DNA of 64,000 nt from Aminobacter ciceronei (GTDB taxonomy: Bacteria; Pseudomonadota; Alphaproteobacteria; Rhizobiales; Rhizobiaceae), in the NCBI RefSeq assembly GCF_014138625.1, contig NZ_JACJHY010000003.1, forward strand, positions 62,001-126,000, in the 5' to 3' direction. The position numbers and the translations under genes were made by a program. The number at the start of each line of letters is the position of its first letter. The stretch's first letter is position 1. Positions 18,331 to 25,944 of this stretch are shown here, in pieces. Below the pieces are notes generated by a model that had not been told where the DNA came from, did no database searches, and saw only the letters and a program-made list of their open reading frames with translations.

Positions 18331-18353
18331 GTTACCTGGTATCCAGAGGTAAC
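18331..18353. promoter_or_regulatory. Candidate HxlR operator
   Basis: GTTACCT-N9-AGGTAAC is a perfect 7-base inverted repeat between the divergent HxlR and GST genes, and its centre CTGGTATCCAG is itself palindromic. Size and position suit a dimeric HxlR regulator. Binding is inferred. Confidence 0.6.
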
Positions 18354-18417
18354 GATTATCTGTTAGCCCTTCGCCTGCAAACATGACCTTAACGTTTCAG
18401 GCGCAAGGAAACCTCAC

Positions 18418-19023
18418 TTGAAGCTCTATTACACACCCGGATTCTGCTCGCTTTCACCGCACATCGTGCTGCACGAACTGGGCGGGCAGTTCGACGTCGA
18501 GCGTGTCGACGTCGAGACCAAGACGACCGAAACTGGGGCGGATTTCCGCGCCATCAACCCCAAGGGCTATGTGCCGGCGCTTCGGCTCGGCGATGGCGAG
18601 GTGCTGACTGAGGGCGCAGCGATTGTCCAGTATCTCGCCGACAGCAACGGCGCGCGGCGCCTGGCGCCGGAGCCGGGCACGCTTGCCCGTGCGAGGCTGC
18701 AGGAGCAGCTGAACTTCATCGCATCCGAACTGCACAAGGCATTCGGGCCGCTGTTTCACGGAGCCACGGGCGAAGCCAAGGACGCGGCGGAAGCGAATGT
18801 CGGCAATCGCCTCGACCATATGGAAAGGCAGTTCGCCGATGGCCGTGCCTACCTGCTCGGCGACCATTTCTCGGTTGCCGATGCCTATCTGTTTGTCGTC
18901 GCCAGATGGACCGGCCCAACAGGGATCGGCCTTGCACGCTGGCCACGCCTGTCGGCCTTCGTCGAGCGCGTGCATCAGCGCCCGTCCGTCGTTGCCGCGA
19001 TGGCCGCCGAGGGCCTGGCATGA
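18418..19023 (+). CDS. Beta-class-like glutathione S-transferase
   Basis: Cytosolic glutathione transferase of 201 residues. The N-terminal thioredoxin-like domain begins MKLYYTPGFCSLSPHIVLHE, with Cys10 in the position of the beta-class catalytic cysteine. The GSH-binding segment KGYVPALRL...LTEGAAIVQYL follows. The start is a TTG with AAGGA 8 bases upstream; no nearer ATG fits the fold. It leads a short operon with a frameshifted gene and a tautomerase, opposite an HxlR regulator, which suggests electrophile detoxification. Confidence 0.88.
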   Translation: MKLYYTPGFCSLSPHIVLHELGGQFDVERVDVETKTTETGADFRAINPKGYVPALRLGDGEVLTEGAAIVQYLADSNGARRLAPEPGTLARARLQEQLNFIASELHKAFGPLFHGATGEAKDAAEANVGNRLDHMERQFADGRAYLLGDHFSVADAYLFVVARWTGPTGIGLARWPRLSAFVERVHQRPSVVAAMAAEGLA

Positions 19024-19408
19024 CCGCCGCCGACCACGCCACGGCCTATGCCGAAGTCGCCGATGCGCTCACGGATTATTTCGACGGGCTCTACTTCAGC
19101 GACACCAAGCGGCTGACGAGGATTTTCCACCAACAGGCGATCTACGCCTGCGCGACGGAAGGCGAGCTGCTGCGGCTGACCATGGACGAGTATTTCCCCA
19201 TCGTCGACAAGCGGCCTCGCCGGCGACCCGGTCGGAGGTGCGCACTGATCGCATCGTGTCGATCGAGTTCGCCGGTCCGGTGACGGCCTTCGCCAAGCTC
19301 AACTGCGCCATCGGGCGCAAGCATTTCACCGACTTCCTGACGCTGGTGAAGCTCGATGGCCGCTGGCAGATCATGTCAAAGGTTTTTCACTTCGACCTGC
19401 AGTCCTAG
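19020..19408 (+). pseudogene. NTF2/lumazine-binding-like protein gene with a frameshift
   Basis: The reading frame opens at an ATGA overlap with the GST stop and encodes MTAADHATAYAEVADALTDY through DEYFPIVDKRP (about 65 residues). It then loses frame near 19215-19217. A second frame picks up at once with RTDRIVSIEFAGPVTAFAKL and runs to HFDLQS and a stop at 19408. Together the halves make one protein of about 129 residues resembling the putative lumazine-binding/NTF2-like family (PF12893). One missing base in CGGCCTCG would explain the break. This may be a true lesion or a sequencing error; flanking genes look intact. Confidence 0.78.
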
Positions 19409-19435
19409 TGAGCCGCCGGGAACGGGAGCAGAAGA

Positions 19436-19645
19436 ATGCCCTACGTCAATATCAAGATTACCCGTGAAGGCGTGACGCCGGAGCAGAAAGCCGCCTTGAT
19501 CAAGGGCACAACCGATCTTCTCGTCGACGTTCTCGACAAGGATCCGACGACGACGTTCGTGGTAATAAATGAAGTCGATTTGGAGGATTGGGGCGTCGGC
19601 GGAATGCCTGTCGAACAGTACCGTCGCGCGCGCGGCAAGGGCTGA
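19436..19645 (+). CDS. 4-oxalocrotonate tautomerase-family protein
   Basis: Small tautomerase of 69 residues. After removal of Met the N-terminal Pro2 (MPYVNIKITREGVTPEQK) would be the catalytic base, as in 4-OT and PptA. The C-terminal half FVVINEVDLEDWGVGG fits the family. GGGAG lies 8 bases before the ATG. It closes the HxlR-linked GST cluster, which suggests a joint role in handling reactive carbonyl or aromatic compounds. Substrate unknown. Confidence 0.85.
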   Translation: MPYVNIKITREGVTPEQKAALIKGTTDLLVDVLDKDPTTTFVVINEVDLEDWGVGGMPVEQYRRARGKG

Positions 19646-19698
19646 GCAGGGCTGCGGTCCGATCACGCGCATGTTACAAAAGTGTAATCTTCGTGCCC

Positions 19699-19727
19699 TT
19701 GAATCGCCACGTTCAAAGGAATAAATG
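19699..19727 (+). promoter_or_regulatory. Candidate sigma-70 promoter for small RNA
   Basis: TTGAAT (19699-19704), a 17-base spacer, then TAAATG (19722-19727). The -35 resembles the alphaproteobacterial CTTGAC/A element, while the -10 is weak. It would start a transcript near 19733, just before the row of hairpins. Confidence 0.4.
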
Positions 19728-19732
19728 TAGGG

Positions 19733-19878
19733 CATCGGCAGTTTTTGCCGAAGTCCGGTCTCAGGCCCGTCCCCCGCCTATCCGGACCCTGCGGCAGCCT
19801 CATCCCCCTCTCCGGGCTGCCGCACCGTTTAAGAATGTGCCGCCGTGGCTCCCCCCTCCACCACGGCGGCACTTTTTT
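19733..19878 (+). ncRNA. Candidate trans-acting small RNA with C-rich hairpin loops
   Basis: About 145 bases with no reading frame fold into four consecutive hairpins. H1 is TCGGCA/TGCCGA (19735-19751). H2 is GTCCGG/CCGGAC (19753-19787), loop containing CCCGTCCCCCGCC. H3 is TGCGGCAGCC/GGCTGCCGCA (19790-19824), loop containing CCCCCTCTCC. H4 is the terminator (19837-19878), loop CTCCCCCCTCCA. Repeated C/U-rich loops can pair with Shine-Dalgarno sequences, as in the rhizobial alpha-r14/NfeR1 and cuckoo-type RNAs. The hairpins are seen; the RNA and its role are inferred. It could instead be a 5' leader of the dipeptidase gene ending in an attenuator. Confidence 0.55.
19837..19878 (+). terminator. 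Strong Rho-independent terminator
   Basis: A perfect 12-base stem, GTGCCGCCGTGG (19837-19848) with CCACGGCGGCAC (19861-19872), is followed by six T. It ends the GST-tautomerase operon or the candidate small RNA. Confidence 0.92.
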
Positions 19879-19990
19879 GTCCGCTTGCCAGAGAGCTTTC
19901 GCAGCGTTGACCGCTGGCCCAATCCTGCCGCCTTTTCGTTTTCACATCGGCCCACTAGGTTGCGCGCCAGAAGAATCGAAAGGCACCCCA

Positions 19991-21379
19991 ATGTCCGTTG
20001 TCGCACCCGTTCTCGATCGCCTCGACAAGAATCTCGACCAGAGCCTGGAGCGCCTGTTCGAGTTGCTCCGTCTCAAGTCGATCTCCACCGACCCGGCCTT
20101 TGCAGGCGACTGCCGCAAGGCCGCCGAATGGCTGGTCGCCGACCTCAAGACCATCGGCTTCGACGCCAGCGTGCGCGACACGCCAGGTCATCCGATGGTG
20201 GTCGCCCATCACGACGGCCCCGCCGGCTCGCCGCATGTACTGTTCTACGGCCACTACGACGTGCAGCCGGTCGACCCACTTAACCTCTGGGAAGACGATC
20301 CCTTCGATCCCAAGATCAAGGAGATCGCCGGCGGCATCAAGGTCATCACCGGCCGCGGCTCGTCCGACGACAAGGGACAGCTGATGCTGTTCGTCGAGGC
20401 CTGCCGCGCCTGGAAGGAAGTGCATGGCGGCCTGCCATGCAGGATTACGCTGCTGTTCGAGGGTGAGGAGGAGTCCGGTTCGCCGTCGCTGAAGCCATTC
20501 CTCGAGGCCAATGCCGAGGAGTTGAAGGCCGATTTCGCCATGGTCTGCGACACTGGCATGTGGGACCGCCAGACGCCCGCCATCTGCGTCGGCCTGCGCG
20601 GCCTCGTCGGTGAGGAGGTGATCGTCAAGGCCGCCGACCGCGACCTGCATTCGGGTGAATATGGCGGTGCCGCCGCCAATCCGGTGCGCATCCTGTCCAA
20701 GGTGCTGGCAGCCATCCATGACGAAAATGGCAGCGTCACCATTCCCGGCTTCTATGACGGCGTCGAGGAGACGCCCTCGCAGGTGTTGAAGTCGTGGGAA
20801 ACGCTCGGCGAGACGGCGGAAAACTTCCTCGGCGAGATCGGTCTGTCGATCCCTTCGGGCGAGAAGGGCCGGTCGATCCTCGAACTGGTCTGGGCCCGCC
20901 CGACCGCCGAGTTCAACGGCATATCAGGCGGCTACACCGGCAAGGGCTTCAAGACGGTCATCGCCGCCGAAGCGTCGGCCAAGGTGTCGTTCCGCCTCGT
21001 GCACAAGCAGAACCCCGACAAGATCCGTGCCGCCTTCCGCGACTTCGTGAAGGCGCGCATTCCGGCCGATTGCAGCGTCGAGTTCCACGAGCATGGCGCC
21101 GGGCCGGCGATCCAGCTGTCCTACGACTCGCCGTTCCTGGCAAAGGCCAAGGATGCGCTGTCGGACGAGTGGCCCAAGCCGGCCGTAATGCTCGCCATGG
21201 GTGGCTCGATCCCGATCGTCGGCGACTTCCAGAGCTTCCTTGGCATGGAGTCGCTGCTCGTCGGTTTCGCTTTGCCTGACGACCGCATCCACTCGCCGAA
21301 CGAGAAATACGATCTGGCCTCGTTCCACAAGGGCCAGCGCTCCTGGGCGCGTATTCTCGAGGCGCTGACGCGCAAGTGA
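19991..21379 (+). CDS. M20-family dipeptidase / metallohydrolase
   Basis: Zinc-dependent peptidase of 462 residues, clan MH, family M20. Metal-binding and catalytic blocks: FYGHYDVQPVDP, GRGSSDDKGQLM, LLFEGEEESGSPS, VCDTGMWD, and a distal His near DRIHSPNEKYD. A lid/dimerisation domain is inserted after about residue 210. The ATG at 19991 begins MSVVAPVLDRLDKN; upstream starts run through the terminator and are not credible. Likely hydrolyses dipeptides or N-acyl amino acids in the cytoplasm. Monocistronic. Confidence 0.88.
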   Translation: MSVVAPVLDRLDKNLDQSLERLFELLRLKSISTDPAFAGDCRKAAEWLVADLKTIGFDASVRDTPGHPMVVAHHDGPAGSPHVLFYGHYDVQPVDPLNLWEDDPFDPKIKEIAGGIKVITGRGSSDDKGQLMLFVEACRAWKEVHGGLPCRITLLFEGEEESGSPSLKPFLEANAEELKADFAMVCDTGMWDRQTPAICVGLRGLVGEEVIVKAADRDLHSGEYGGAAANPVRILSKVLAAIHDENGSVTIPGFYDGVEETPSQVLKSWETLGETAENFLGEIGLSIPSGEKGRSILELVWARPTAEFNGISGGYTGKGFKTVIAAEASAKVSFRLVHKQNPDKIRAAFRDFVKARIPADCSVEFHEHGAGPAIQLSYDSPFLAKAKDALSDEWPKPAVMLAMGGSIPIVGDFQSFLGMESLLVGFALPDDRIHSPNEKYDLASFHKGQRSWARILEALTRK

Positions 21380-21409
21380 GCCAGAAACCGAGGTTTCTAT
21401 TGATTTTTC

Positions 21410-21449
21410 CTCCGATCGCGGCAACTGAGTTGCCAAGCCGCGATCGGAG
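21410..21449 (+). promoter_or_regulatory. Hairpin that sequesters the nrnC ribosome binding site
   Basis: A perfect 12-base stem, CTCCGATCGCGG (21410-21421) with CCGCGATCGGAG (21438-21449), ends 6 bases before the nrnC ATG. The only Shine-Dalgarno-like stretch, GGAG (21446-21449), lies inside the 3' arm. There is no T tract, so it is not a normal terminator. It looks like a translational control element. Confidence 0.65.
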
Positions 21450-21455
21450 ACACGC

Positions 21456-22073
21456 ATGACCATCCGCTTTCACAAGCACGACCTTCCCGACCTCCAGCAC
21501 TACGACGTCGATGCCGTTGCCATCGACACCGAGACGCTGGGGCTGAACCCGCATCGCGACCGCCTTTGCGTCGTCCAGATTTCGCCGGGCGATGGCACCG
21601 CCGACGTCATCCAGATCGCGCCGGGCCAGAAGAAGGCGCCGAACCTCACCGCGCTTCTGAAGAACCGCAAGGTGACCAAGCTGTTCCATTTCGGCCGCTT
21701 CGACATCGCCGTGCTCTACAACGCCTTCGGCGTGATGACCGAGCCGGTGTTCTGCACCAAGATCGCCTCGCGCCTGGTCCGCACCTACACCGACCGCCAC
21801 GGCCTGAAGGACATCTGCAACGAGCTTTTGGGCGTGTCGCTGTCCAAGCAGCAGCAGTCGTCGGACTGGGCGGCAGAGACGCTGTCGCCGGAGCAGCTCG
21901 AATACGCCGCCTCCGATGTGCTCTACCTGCACCGGCTGCGCGACGTGCTCGCCGCTAGGCTGGAGCGCGATGGCCGCAGCAGGGAAGCCGAGGCCTGCTT
22001 CCGCTTCCTGCCCACCCGCGCCAAACTCGACCTGATGGGCTGGGACGAAGAAGACATCTTCGCCCATAGCTGA
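21456..22073 (+). CDS. nrnC: NrnC-type nanoRNase (DEDDy 3'-5' exoribonuclease)
   Basis: Degrades very short RNAs and diribonucleotides such as pGpG, the role of Orn in gammaproteobacteria. It has 205 residues, an RNase D-like catalytic domain with no HRDC domains, which is the NrnC architecture. The DEDDy residues are Asp24 and Glu26 (AIDTETLGL), Asp83 (FHFGRFDIAVL), Tyr150 and Asp154 (EYAASDVLYLH). From memory it matches Bartonella/Brucella NrnC along its length, including SKQQQSSDWAAETLS and the C-terminal WDEEDIFAHS-type end. Its start codon follows directly on a strong hairpin. Confidence 0.93.
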   Translation: MTIRFHKHDLPDLQHYDVDAVAIDTETLGLNPHRDRLCVVQISPGDGTADVIQIAPGQKKAPNLTALLKNRKVTKLFHFGRFDIAVLYNAFGVMTEPVFCTKIASRLVRTYTDRHGLKDICNELLGVSLSKQQQSSDWAAETLSPEQLEYAASDVLYLHRLRDVLAARLERDGRSREAEACFRFLPTRAKLDLMGWDEEDIFAHS

Positions 22074-22158
22074 GTTCTAAGCGCTTGATATCGTGAAAGA
22101 TCCGTCCGACTGTAGCTGCAGGCGGTCGGACTGGGTGGCGACGTTTAGCCCCGCCTAG

Positions 22159-22183
22159 GGAACAACAGCCTGCCTGAGCCGTT
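22159..22183 (+). promoter_or_regulatory. EcfG-type (general stress sigma) promoter
   Basis: GGAAC (22159-22163), 16 bases, CGTT (22180-22183) matches the GGAAC-N16/17-CGTT consensus of the alphaproteobacterial general stress sigma factor EcfG. It lies 33 bases upstream of the DUF883-like gene start. Confidence 0.75.
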
Positions 22184-22215
22184 TGGATGCGTACCAGATG
22201 AAAGGACGCATACGA

Positions 22216-22515
22216 ATGGCTTCCACCCGTGAAGAAATCCAGGCCGACCTCGAAGAACAGGTTTCCCAGCTGACCAAGCAGGTCGCTTCGCTGACCAAGT
22301 CGATGTCCAAGCGCGGCTCCGCAGCCCTTGCCGACAGCCGTGAAAGCGCTTCAGAGCTTTACGAAGGTTTGTACGACCGCTTCACCGATGCCTTGCCGGC
22401 GATGCGCAAGCAGGCGCGCGTGGCGAAGAAAACCGCCCAGGACAATCCGATGACGACAGCACTTGTCGGCGTCGCGGTCTTCGGCCTTGTCGCTGCCCTG
22501 CTCAGCCGTCGCTGA
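22216..22515 (+). CDS. DUF883/ElaB-YqjD-like membrane-anchored stress protein
   Basis: A 99-residue protein: an amphipathic, coiled-coil-prone N-terminal part (EEIQADLEEQVSQLTKQVASLTKSM), then DNPMTTALVGVAVFGLVAALLSRR, a C-terminal membrane anchor. This is the layout of the ElaB/YqjD/YgaM group of stationary-phase inner-membrane proteins, some of which bind ribosomes. AAAGGA precedes the ATG at 22216, which is favoured over an in-frame start at 22183 that falls in the promoter. An EcfG promoter lies just upstream. Confidence 0.78.
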   Translation: MASTREEIQADLEEQVSQLTKQVASLTKSMSKRGSAALADSRESASELYEGLYDRFTDALPAMRKQARVAKKTAQDNPMTTALVGVAVFGLVAALLSRR

Positions 22516-22599
22516 CTTTTGCCGCCGCGTGGCTTTACCGGGCCGCGCGGTCGTCTATCGTTGGCCAGCAATCCGCCAGCAGCAATCCGAGAGACCCAG

Positions 22600-22851
22600 A
22601 TGAGCGCCAAACTGCCGATCGCTTCCGCACCTACCGATGGCTCCAAGGTCACGGTCTACTGGACCGACCGCGACGGCCAGGAAAATGAATCGGTTGCGCA
22701 GTACCGGTCGCTGGACCGCCTGAAGGCATCAGGCGGGCAATGGGACGACAGCGACACCGGCTGGTGGGCCTATGTCGACAGCGACACCCAGAAACGCATC
22801 AGCCCGCACTCCTGGGCCAAATCAGGCGGCAGCGACGAAGACGACGAATAG
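22600..22851 (+). CDS. Small hypothetical protein
   Basis: An 83-residue soluble protein with Trp-rich segments (VTVYWTDRDGQ, GQWDDSDTGWWAYVD) and an acidic tail (SDEDDE). No signal peptide or membrane span. The ATG follows GAGAGACCCAG. I do not recognise the family, but codon use matches the neighbours and the frame is clean, so it is probably real. It sits in a run of four small genes after an EcfG promoter. Confidence 0.65.
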   Translation: MSAKLPIASAPTDGSKVTVYWTDRDGQENESVAQYRSLDRLKASGGQWDDSDTGWWAYVDSDTQKRISPHSWAKSGGSDEDDE

Positions 22852-22887
22852 GCGTATGATCGGTTCTGCCAGCCAGGGAGCATAGCC

Positions 22888-23088
22888 ATGGCCGAAAAAA
22901 CCGATCGCAAGGAACATGAGTTCATGGTGGCGGCCGTGGAGGCTGCCAAGGACGACACGCTGGACGGCGTCGCCGTGACGCTCGTCGATGCCCGCGGCGG
23001 CCGTGTCCGCCTTCACATGGCCACAGACATCGCCGAGATGCTGCGCGAGCGGGTCTCAGCTGCCCTCAACAAGACGACCGGACCATAG
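22888..23088 (+). CDS. Small hypothetical protein
   Basis: A 66-residue protein, MAEKTDRKEHEF..., with predicted alternating helix and strand (DGVAVTLVDARGGRVRLHM) and no membrane span. AGGGAG lies 8 bases before the ATG, a good ribosome binding site. Family not recognised. It starts 36 bases after the previous small gene and may be co-transcribed with it. Confidence 0.65.
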   Translation: MAEKTDRKEHEFMVAAVEAAKDDTLDGVAVTLVDARGGRVRLHMATDIAEMLRERVSAALNKTTGP

Positions 23089-23292
23089 AAGCGGCCGCCA
23101 CTGCCGCCGACCTCCAAACTGCTTCCGATGCAGGTCCAACGCCACGTTGGGGGTCATCATCTCCGCGCCGACGCCCTGTCCTGCTACCGATTAGAGGCAG
23201 CGTAAAAAATCTCAAATCTCTTTTGAACCATTTCGCCCTTGGCTGCGACCCAGTCTCGTGAGGTGGGAAAATTCATTTCAAAGGAGAGAACC

Positions 23293-23514
23293 ATGAGTGT
23301 ATTCCGCAACATCATTCTGGCCGTCGTCGCCGCTTCGGCGGTGACCGCGTGCCAGTCGACAGAGATCCGCCGTTGCGAATGGAAGCCGAAGGATCCGCGC
23401 TACCTGCAGAGCAGCAATTGCTGCGACAAGAACGATCCCTCGAGCCCCTGTTACAAGGGCAGCGACCGCCCCGACAAGCCGAACGATCCGCGTCCTGACC
23501 CGATCCCGCAGTGA
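23293..23514 (+). CDS. Small lipoprotein, Cys-rich
   Basis: A 73-residue secreted lipoprotein: signal peptide MSVFRNIILAVVAASAVTAC with the lipid-modified Cys20, then a short domain with a further Cys at CEW, a CC pair and CYK, and a Pro/Asp-rich tail (RPDKPNDPRPDPIP). AAGGAGAG lies before the ATG. Function unknown. It is followed by a strong terminator. Confidence 0.7.
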   Translation: MSVFRNIILAVVAASAVTACQSTEIRRCEWKPKDPRYLQSSNCCDKNDPSSPCYKGSDRPDKPNDPRPDPIPQ

Positions 23515-23529
23515 CATGGACCGACCGCC

Positions 23530-23558
23530 AAACCGCCGCCCGCAAGGACGGCGGTTTT
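23530..23558 (+). terminator. Rho-independent terminator
   Basis: AAACCGCCG (23530-23538), loop of 10, CGGCGGTTT (23549-23557) followed by T, about 15 bases after the lipoprotein stop. Confidence 0.88.
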
Positions 23559-23700
23559 GCTGTTTCGGTCACCCCTATCCACAGCGCGGCCGTTGCGCCT
23601 TGCCCACAGGGCGGCAGCTCCGGTTGTTTAAGGCCTCCTTAAATCGCCGCATTTACTGTCCAACCGGAACGCCATTGGCATGGGGGCCGGACAAACAGGT

Positions 23701-25944
23701 ATGGCGAACCGGAACGACAGACGCATCGAGCCCAGCTTCGATGGACCGCGCAATGATGCGGAGGACGACGTCTTTTCGGTGCGCGAGGAGGACCGCGTCG
23801 TGCCCAGCCGCCGCAAGCAGCCCGCCAAGCGCAAGTCGTCCAAGGGCCGCGCGCCTGAACGCGGCCGCAGCCGCTCGCGCAAGCCAAAGCGCGGCCTGTT
23901 CGGCATCTTCGGTCGCCTGGTCTACTGGTGCTTCGTTCTTGCCATCTGGGGCGGCATCGCCGCTGCCGGCATCGTCGTCTACTACGGCGCCAAGATGCCC
24001 AGCGCCACCACCTGGGCCATTCCCGACCGTTCGCCCAACATCAAGATCGTCGGCGTCGACGGCCAGCTCGTCGCCAATCGCGGCATGACCGGCGGCGAGG
24101 CTGTCGGCCTGCACCAGATGTCGCCCTACATCCCGCAAGCCGTGATCGCGATCGAGGACAAGCGCTTCTATTCGCATTTCGGCTTCGACCCGATTGGCCT
24201 GGCGCGTGCCGTGTCGACGCGGTTCCTCAATGGCCGCTTCACCCAGGGCGGCTCGACGCTGACCCAGCAGCTGGCCAAGAACCTGTTCCTGAAGCCCGAC
24301 CGCACCTTGGAGCGCAAGGTCCAGGAAGTGCTCCTGGCAATGTGGTTGGAGCAGAAGCACACCAAGGACCAGATCCTTGAGATGTATCTCAACCGGGTGT
24401 TTTTCGGCTCCGGTTCTTATGGCGTGGAGGCCGCCTCGCGGCGCTATTTCGGCAAGTCCTCGCGCGACGTGACATTGGCCGAGGCGGCACTTCTGGCCGG
24501 CCTGCTCAAGGCGCCGTCGCGGCTGTCGCCGGCACGCGATCCCAAGGCCGCGGGCGACCGCGCCCAACTGGTCCTTGCCGCCATGCGCGACCAGGGCATG
24601 ATCGGCGACAAGGAACTGGCCAACGCAATGAATGCGCCGGCGACCCGTGTCGCCTCGTTCTGGACCGGTTCGGAAAACTACGTCGCCGACCGCGTCATGC
24701 AGGAGTTGCCCGAGCTCATCGGCGAGGTGCAGTCGGACATCGTCGTCGACACGACAGTCGACATGACGCTGCAGGAGATTGCCGAGAAATCGATCCGGCG
24801 GCTCGTCGACGAGAACGGCCAGAAGCTGAATGTCAGCCAGGGCGCGCTGGTGTCGATCGACAATACCGGCGCCGTGCGCGCCATGGTCGGCGGCTACGAC
24901 TATGCCACCAGCCAGTTCGACCGCGCTTCCGAAGCGCGGCGCCAGCCGGGCTCGGCGTTCAAGCCCTTCGTCTACATGGCGGCACTTGAGCAGGGCCGCA
25001 CCCCCGACAGTATGCGCAACGACGCGCCGATCAAGATCGGCAAGTGGACGCCGGAAAACTACAACGGCAAATATTATGGCCGGGTGACGCTGAAGACGGC
25101 CCTGGCGAAGTCGCTGAATTCGGTGGCGGCACAGCTCGCCATGGAAGTCGGGCCCAACGCTGTCGTCGAGGCAGCCCATCGCATGGGCATCGAATCCGAG
25201 TTGCAGCCCAACGTATCGATCTCGCTCGGCACATCCGAGGTAACCCCGCTCGAGCTGACCGCTGCCTACGTGCCTTTCGCCAATGGCGGCTACCGGCCCG
25301 AAGTCCACATCATCCGCCGTGTCACCACCACCGACGGCAAGGTGCTCTACGAGAACACGGCTGGAGGCGGGCCGCGGGTGATCAGTCCCGAGGTCGTCGG
25401 CATGATGAACGCGATGATGACCGGCGCGGTCGAGGAGGGTACGGCCAAGAAGGCTGCCTTTGCCTGGCCGGCAGCCGGCAAGACAGGCACAAGCCAGAAC
25501 TCGCGCGATGCCTGGTTCGTTGGTTTCACCGCCAACCTGACCACCGGCGTGTGGTTCGGCAATGACGACGGCAAACCGATGAAGAAGGTCACCGGCGGCG
25601 CACTGCCGGCGCTGGCCTGGCACGAATTCATGGTTGCAGCCCACGAAGGCGTGCCGGTGGCGGCGCTTCCGGGCTCGTGGACACCGGGCAGCGGGGCACC
25701 TGACGTCGCCGTTGACGACCAGCCGGCCCAGCAAATGGATGAAAACACCTTCCCGCCAGCGCCGAAGCCGGCAAAGCAGCAGGTCGGCGCCGTCAACGTC
25801 CGGCAGGACCAACCCACCGCCTCGATCGGCCGACCCGTGCCGCCCGCAGATGTCGGCGGCGGCCGCCCGGTTCCTCCCGGCGAAGTCGGCGGTCCGACCC
25901 AGCGCCGCGAAACGTCGATCCTGGACGTGCTTCTGGGGAACTAG
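23701..25944 (+). CDS. Class A penicillin-binding protein (PBP1A family)
   Basis: Bifunctional peptidoglycan glycosyltransferase/transpeptidase, about 747 residues. A long basic, disordered cytoplasmic tail (RRKQPAKRKSSKGRAPERGR) precedes one membrane anchor near residues 70-95. The GT51 domain has EDKRFYSHFGFD (near 152), GGSTLTQQLAKN and a transpeptidase domain follows: SAFK (catalytic Ser near 418), SLN (near 470) and KTGT (near 593). The C-terminus is a Pro/Gly-rich tail (PVPPADVGGGRPVPPGEVGG). I chose ATG 23701; an in-frame ATG at 23680 is possible. It makes septal or side-wall murein in the periplasm. Confidence 0.92.
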   Translation: MANRNDRRIEPSFDGPRNDAEDDVFSVREEDRVVPSRRKQPAKRKSSKGRAPERGRSRSRKPKRGLFGIFGRLVYWCFVLAIWGGIAAAGIVVYYGAKMPSATTWAIPDRSPNIKIVGVDGQLVANRGMTGGEAVGLHQMSPYIPQAVIAIEDKRFYSHFGFDPIGLARAVSTRFLNGRFTQGGSTLTQQLAKNLFLKPDRTLERKVQEVLLAMWLEQKHTKDQILEMYLNRVFFGSGSYGVEAASRRYFGKSSRDVTLAEAALLAGLLKAPSRLSPARDPKAAGDRAQLVLAAMRDQGMIGDKELANAMNAPATRVASFWTGSENYVADRVMQELPELIGEVQSDIVVDTTVDMTLQEIAEKSIRRLVDENGQKLNVSQGALVSIDNTGAVRAMVGGYDYATSQFDRASEARRQPGSAFKPFVYMAALEQGRTPDSMRNDAPIKIGKWTPENYNGKYYGRVTLKTALAKSLNSVAAQLAMEVGPNAVVEAAHRMGIESELQPNVSISLGTSEVTPLELTAAYVPFANGGYRPEVHIIRRVTTTDGKVLYENTAGGGPRVISPEVVGMMNAMMTGAVEEGTAKKAAFAWPAAGKTGTSQNSRDAWFVGFTANLTTGVWFGNDDGKPMKKVTGGALPALAWHEFMVAAHEGVPVAALPGSWTPGSGAPDVAVDDQPAQQMDENTFPPAPKPAKQQVGAVNVRQDQPTASIGRPVPPADVGGGRPVPPGEVGGPTQRRETSILDVLLGN

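Noticed and set aside
18384-18402. TTAACGTTTCAGG before the GST gene, similar to the LacI operator
   Set aside because: Matches only one half plus the core; the site is linked to the HxlR-GST pair and could be chance.
22104-22131. GTCCGAC/GTCGGAC hairpin after nrnC
   Set aside because: No T tract, so a terminator call is weak; may be a simple stop structure.
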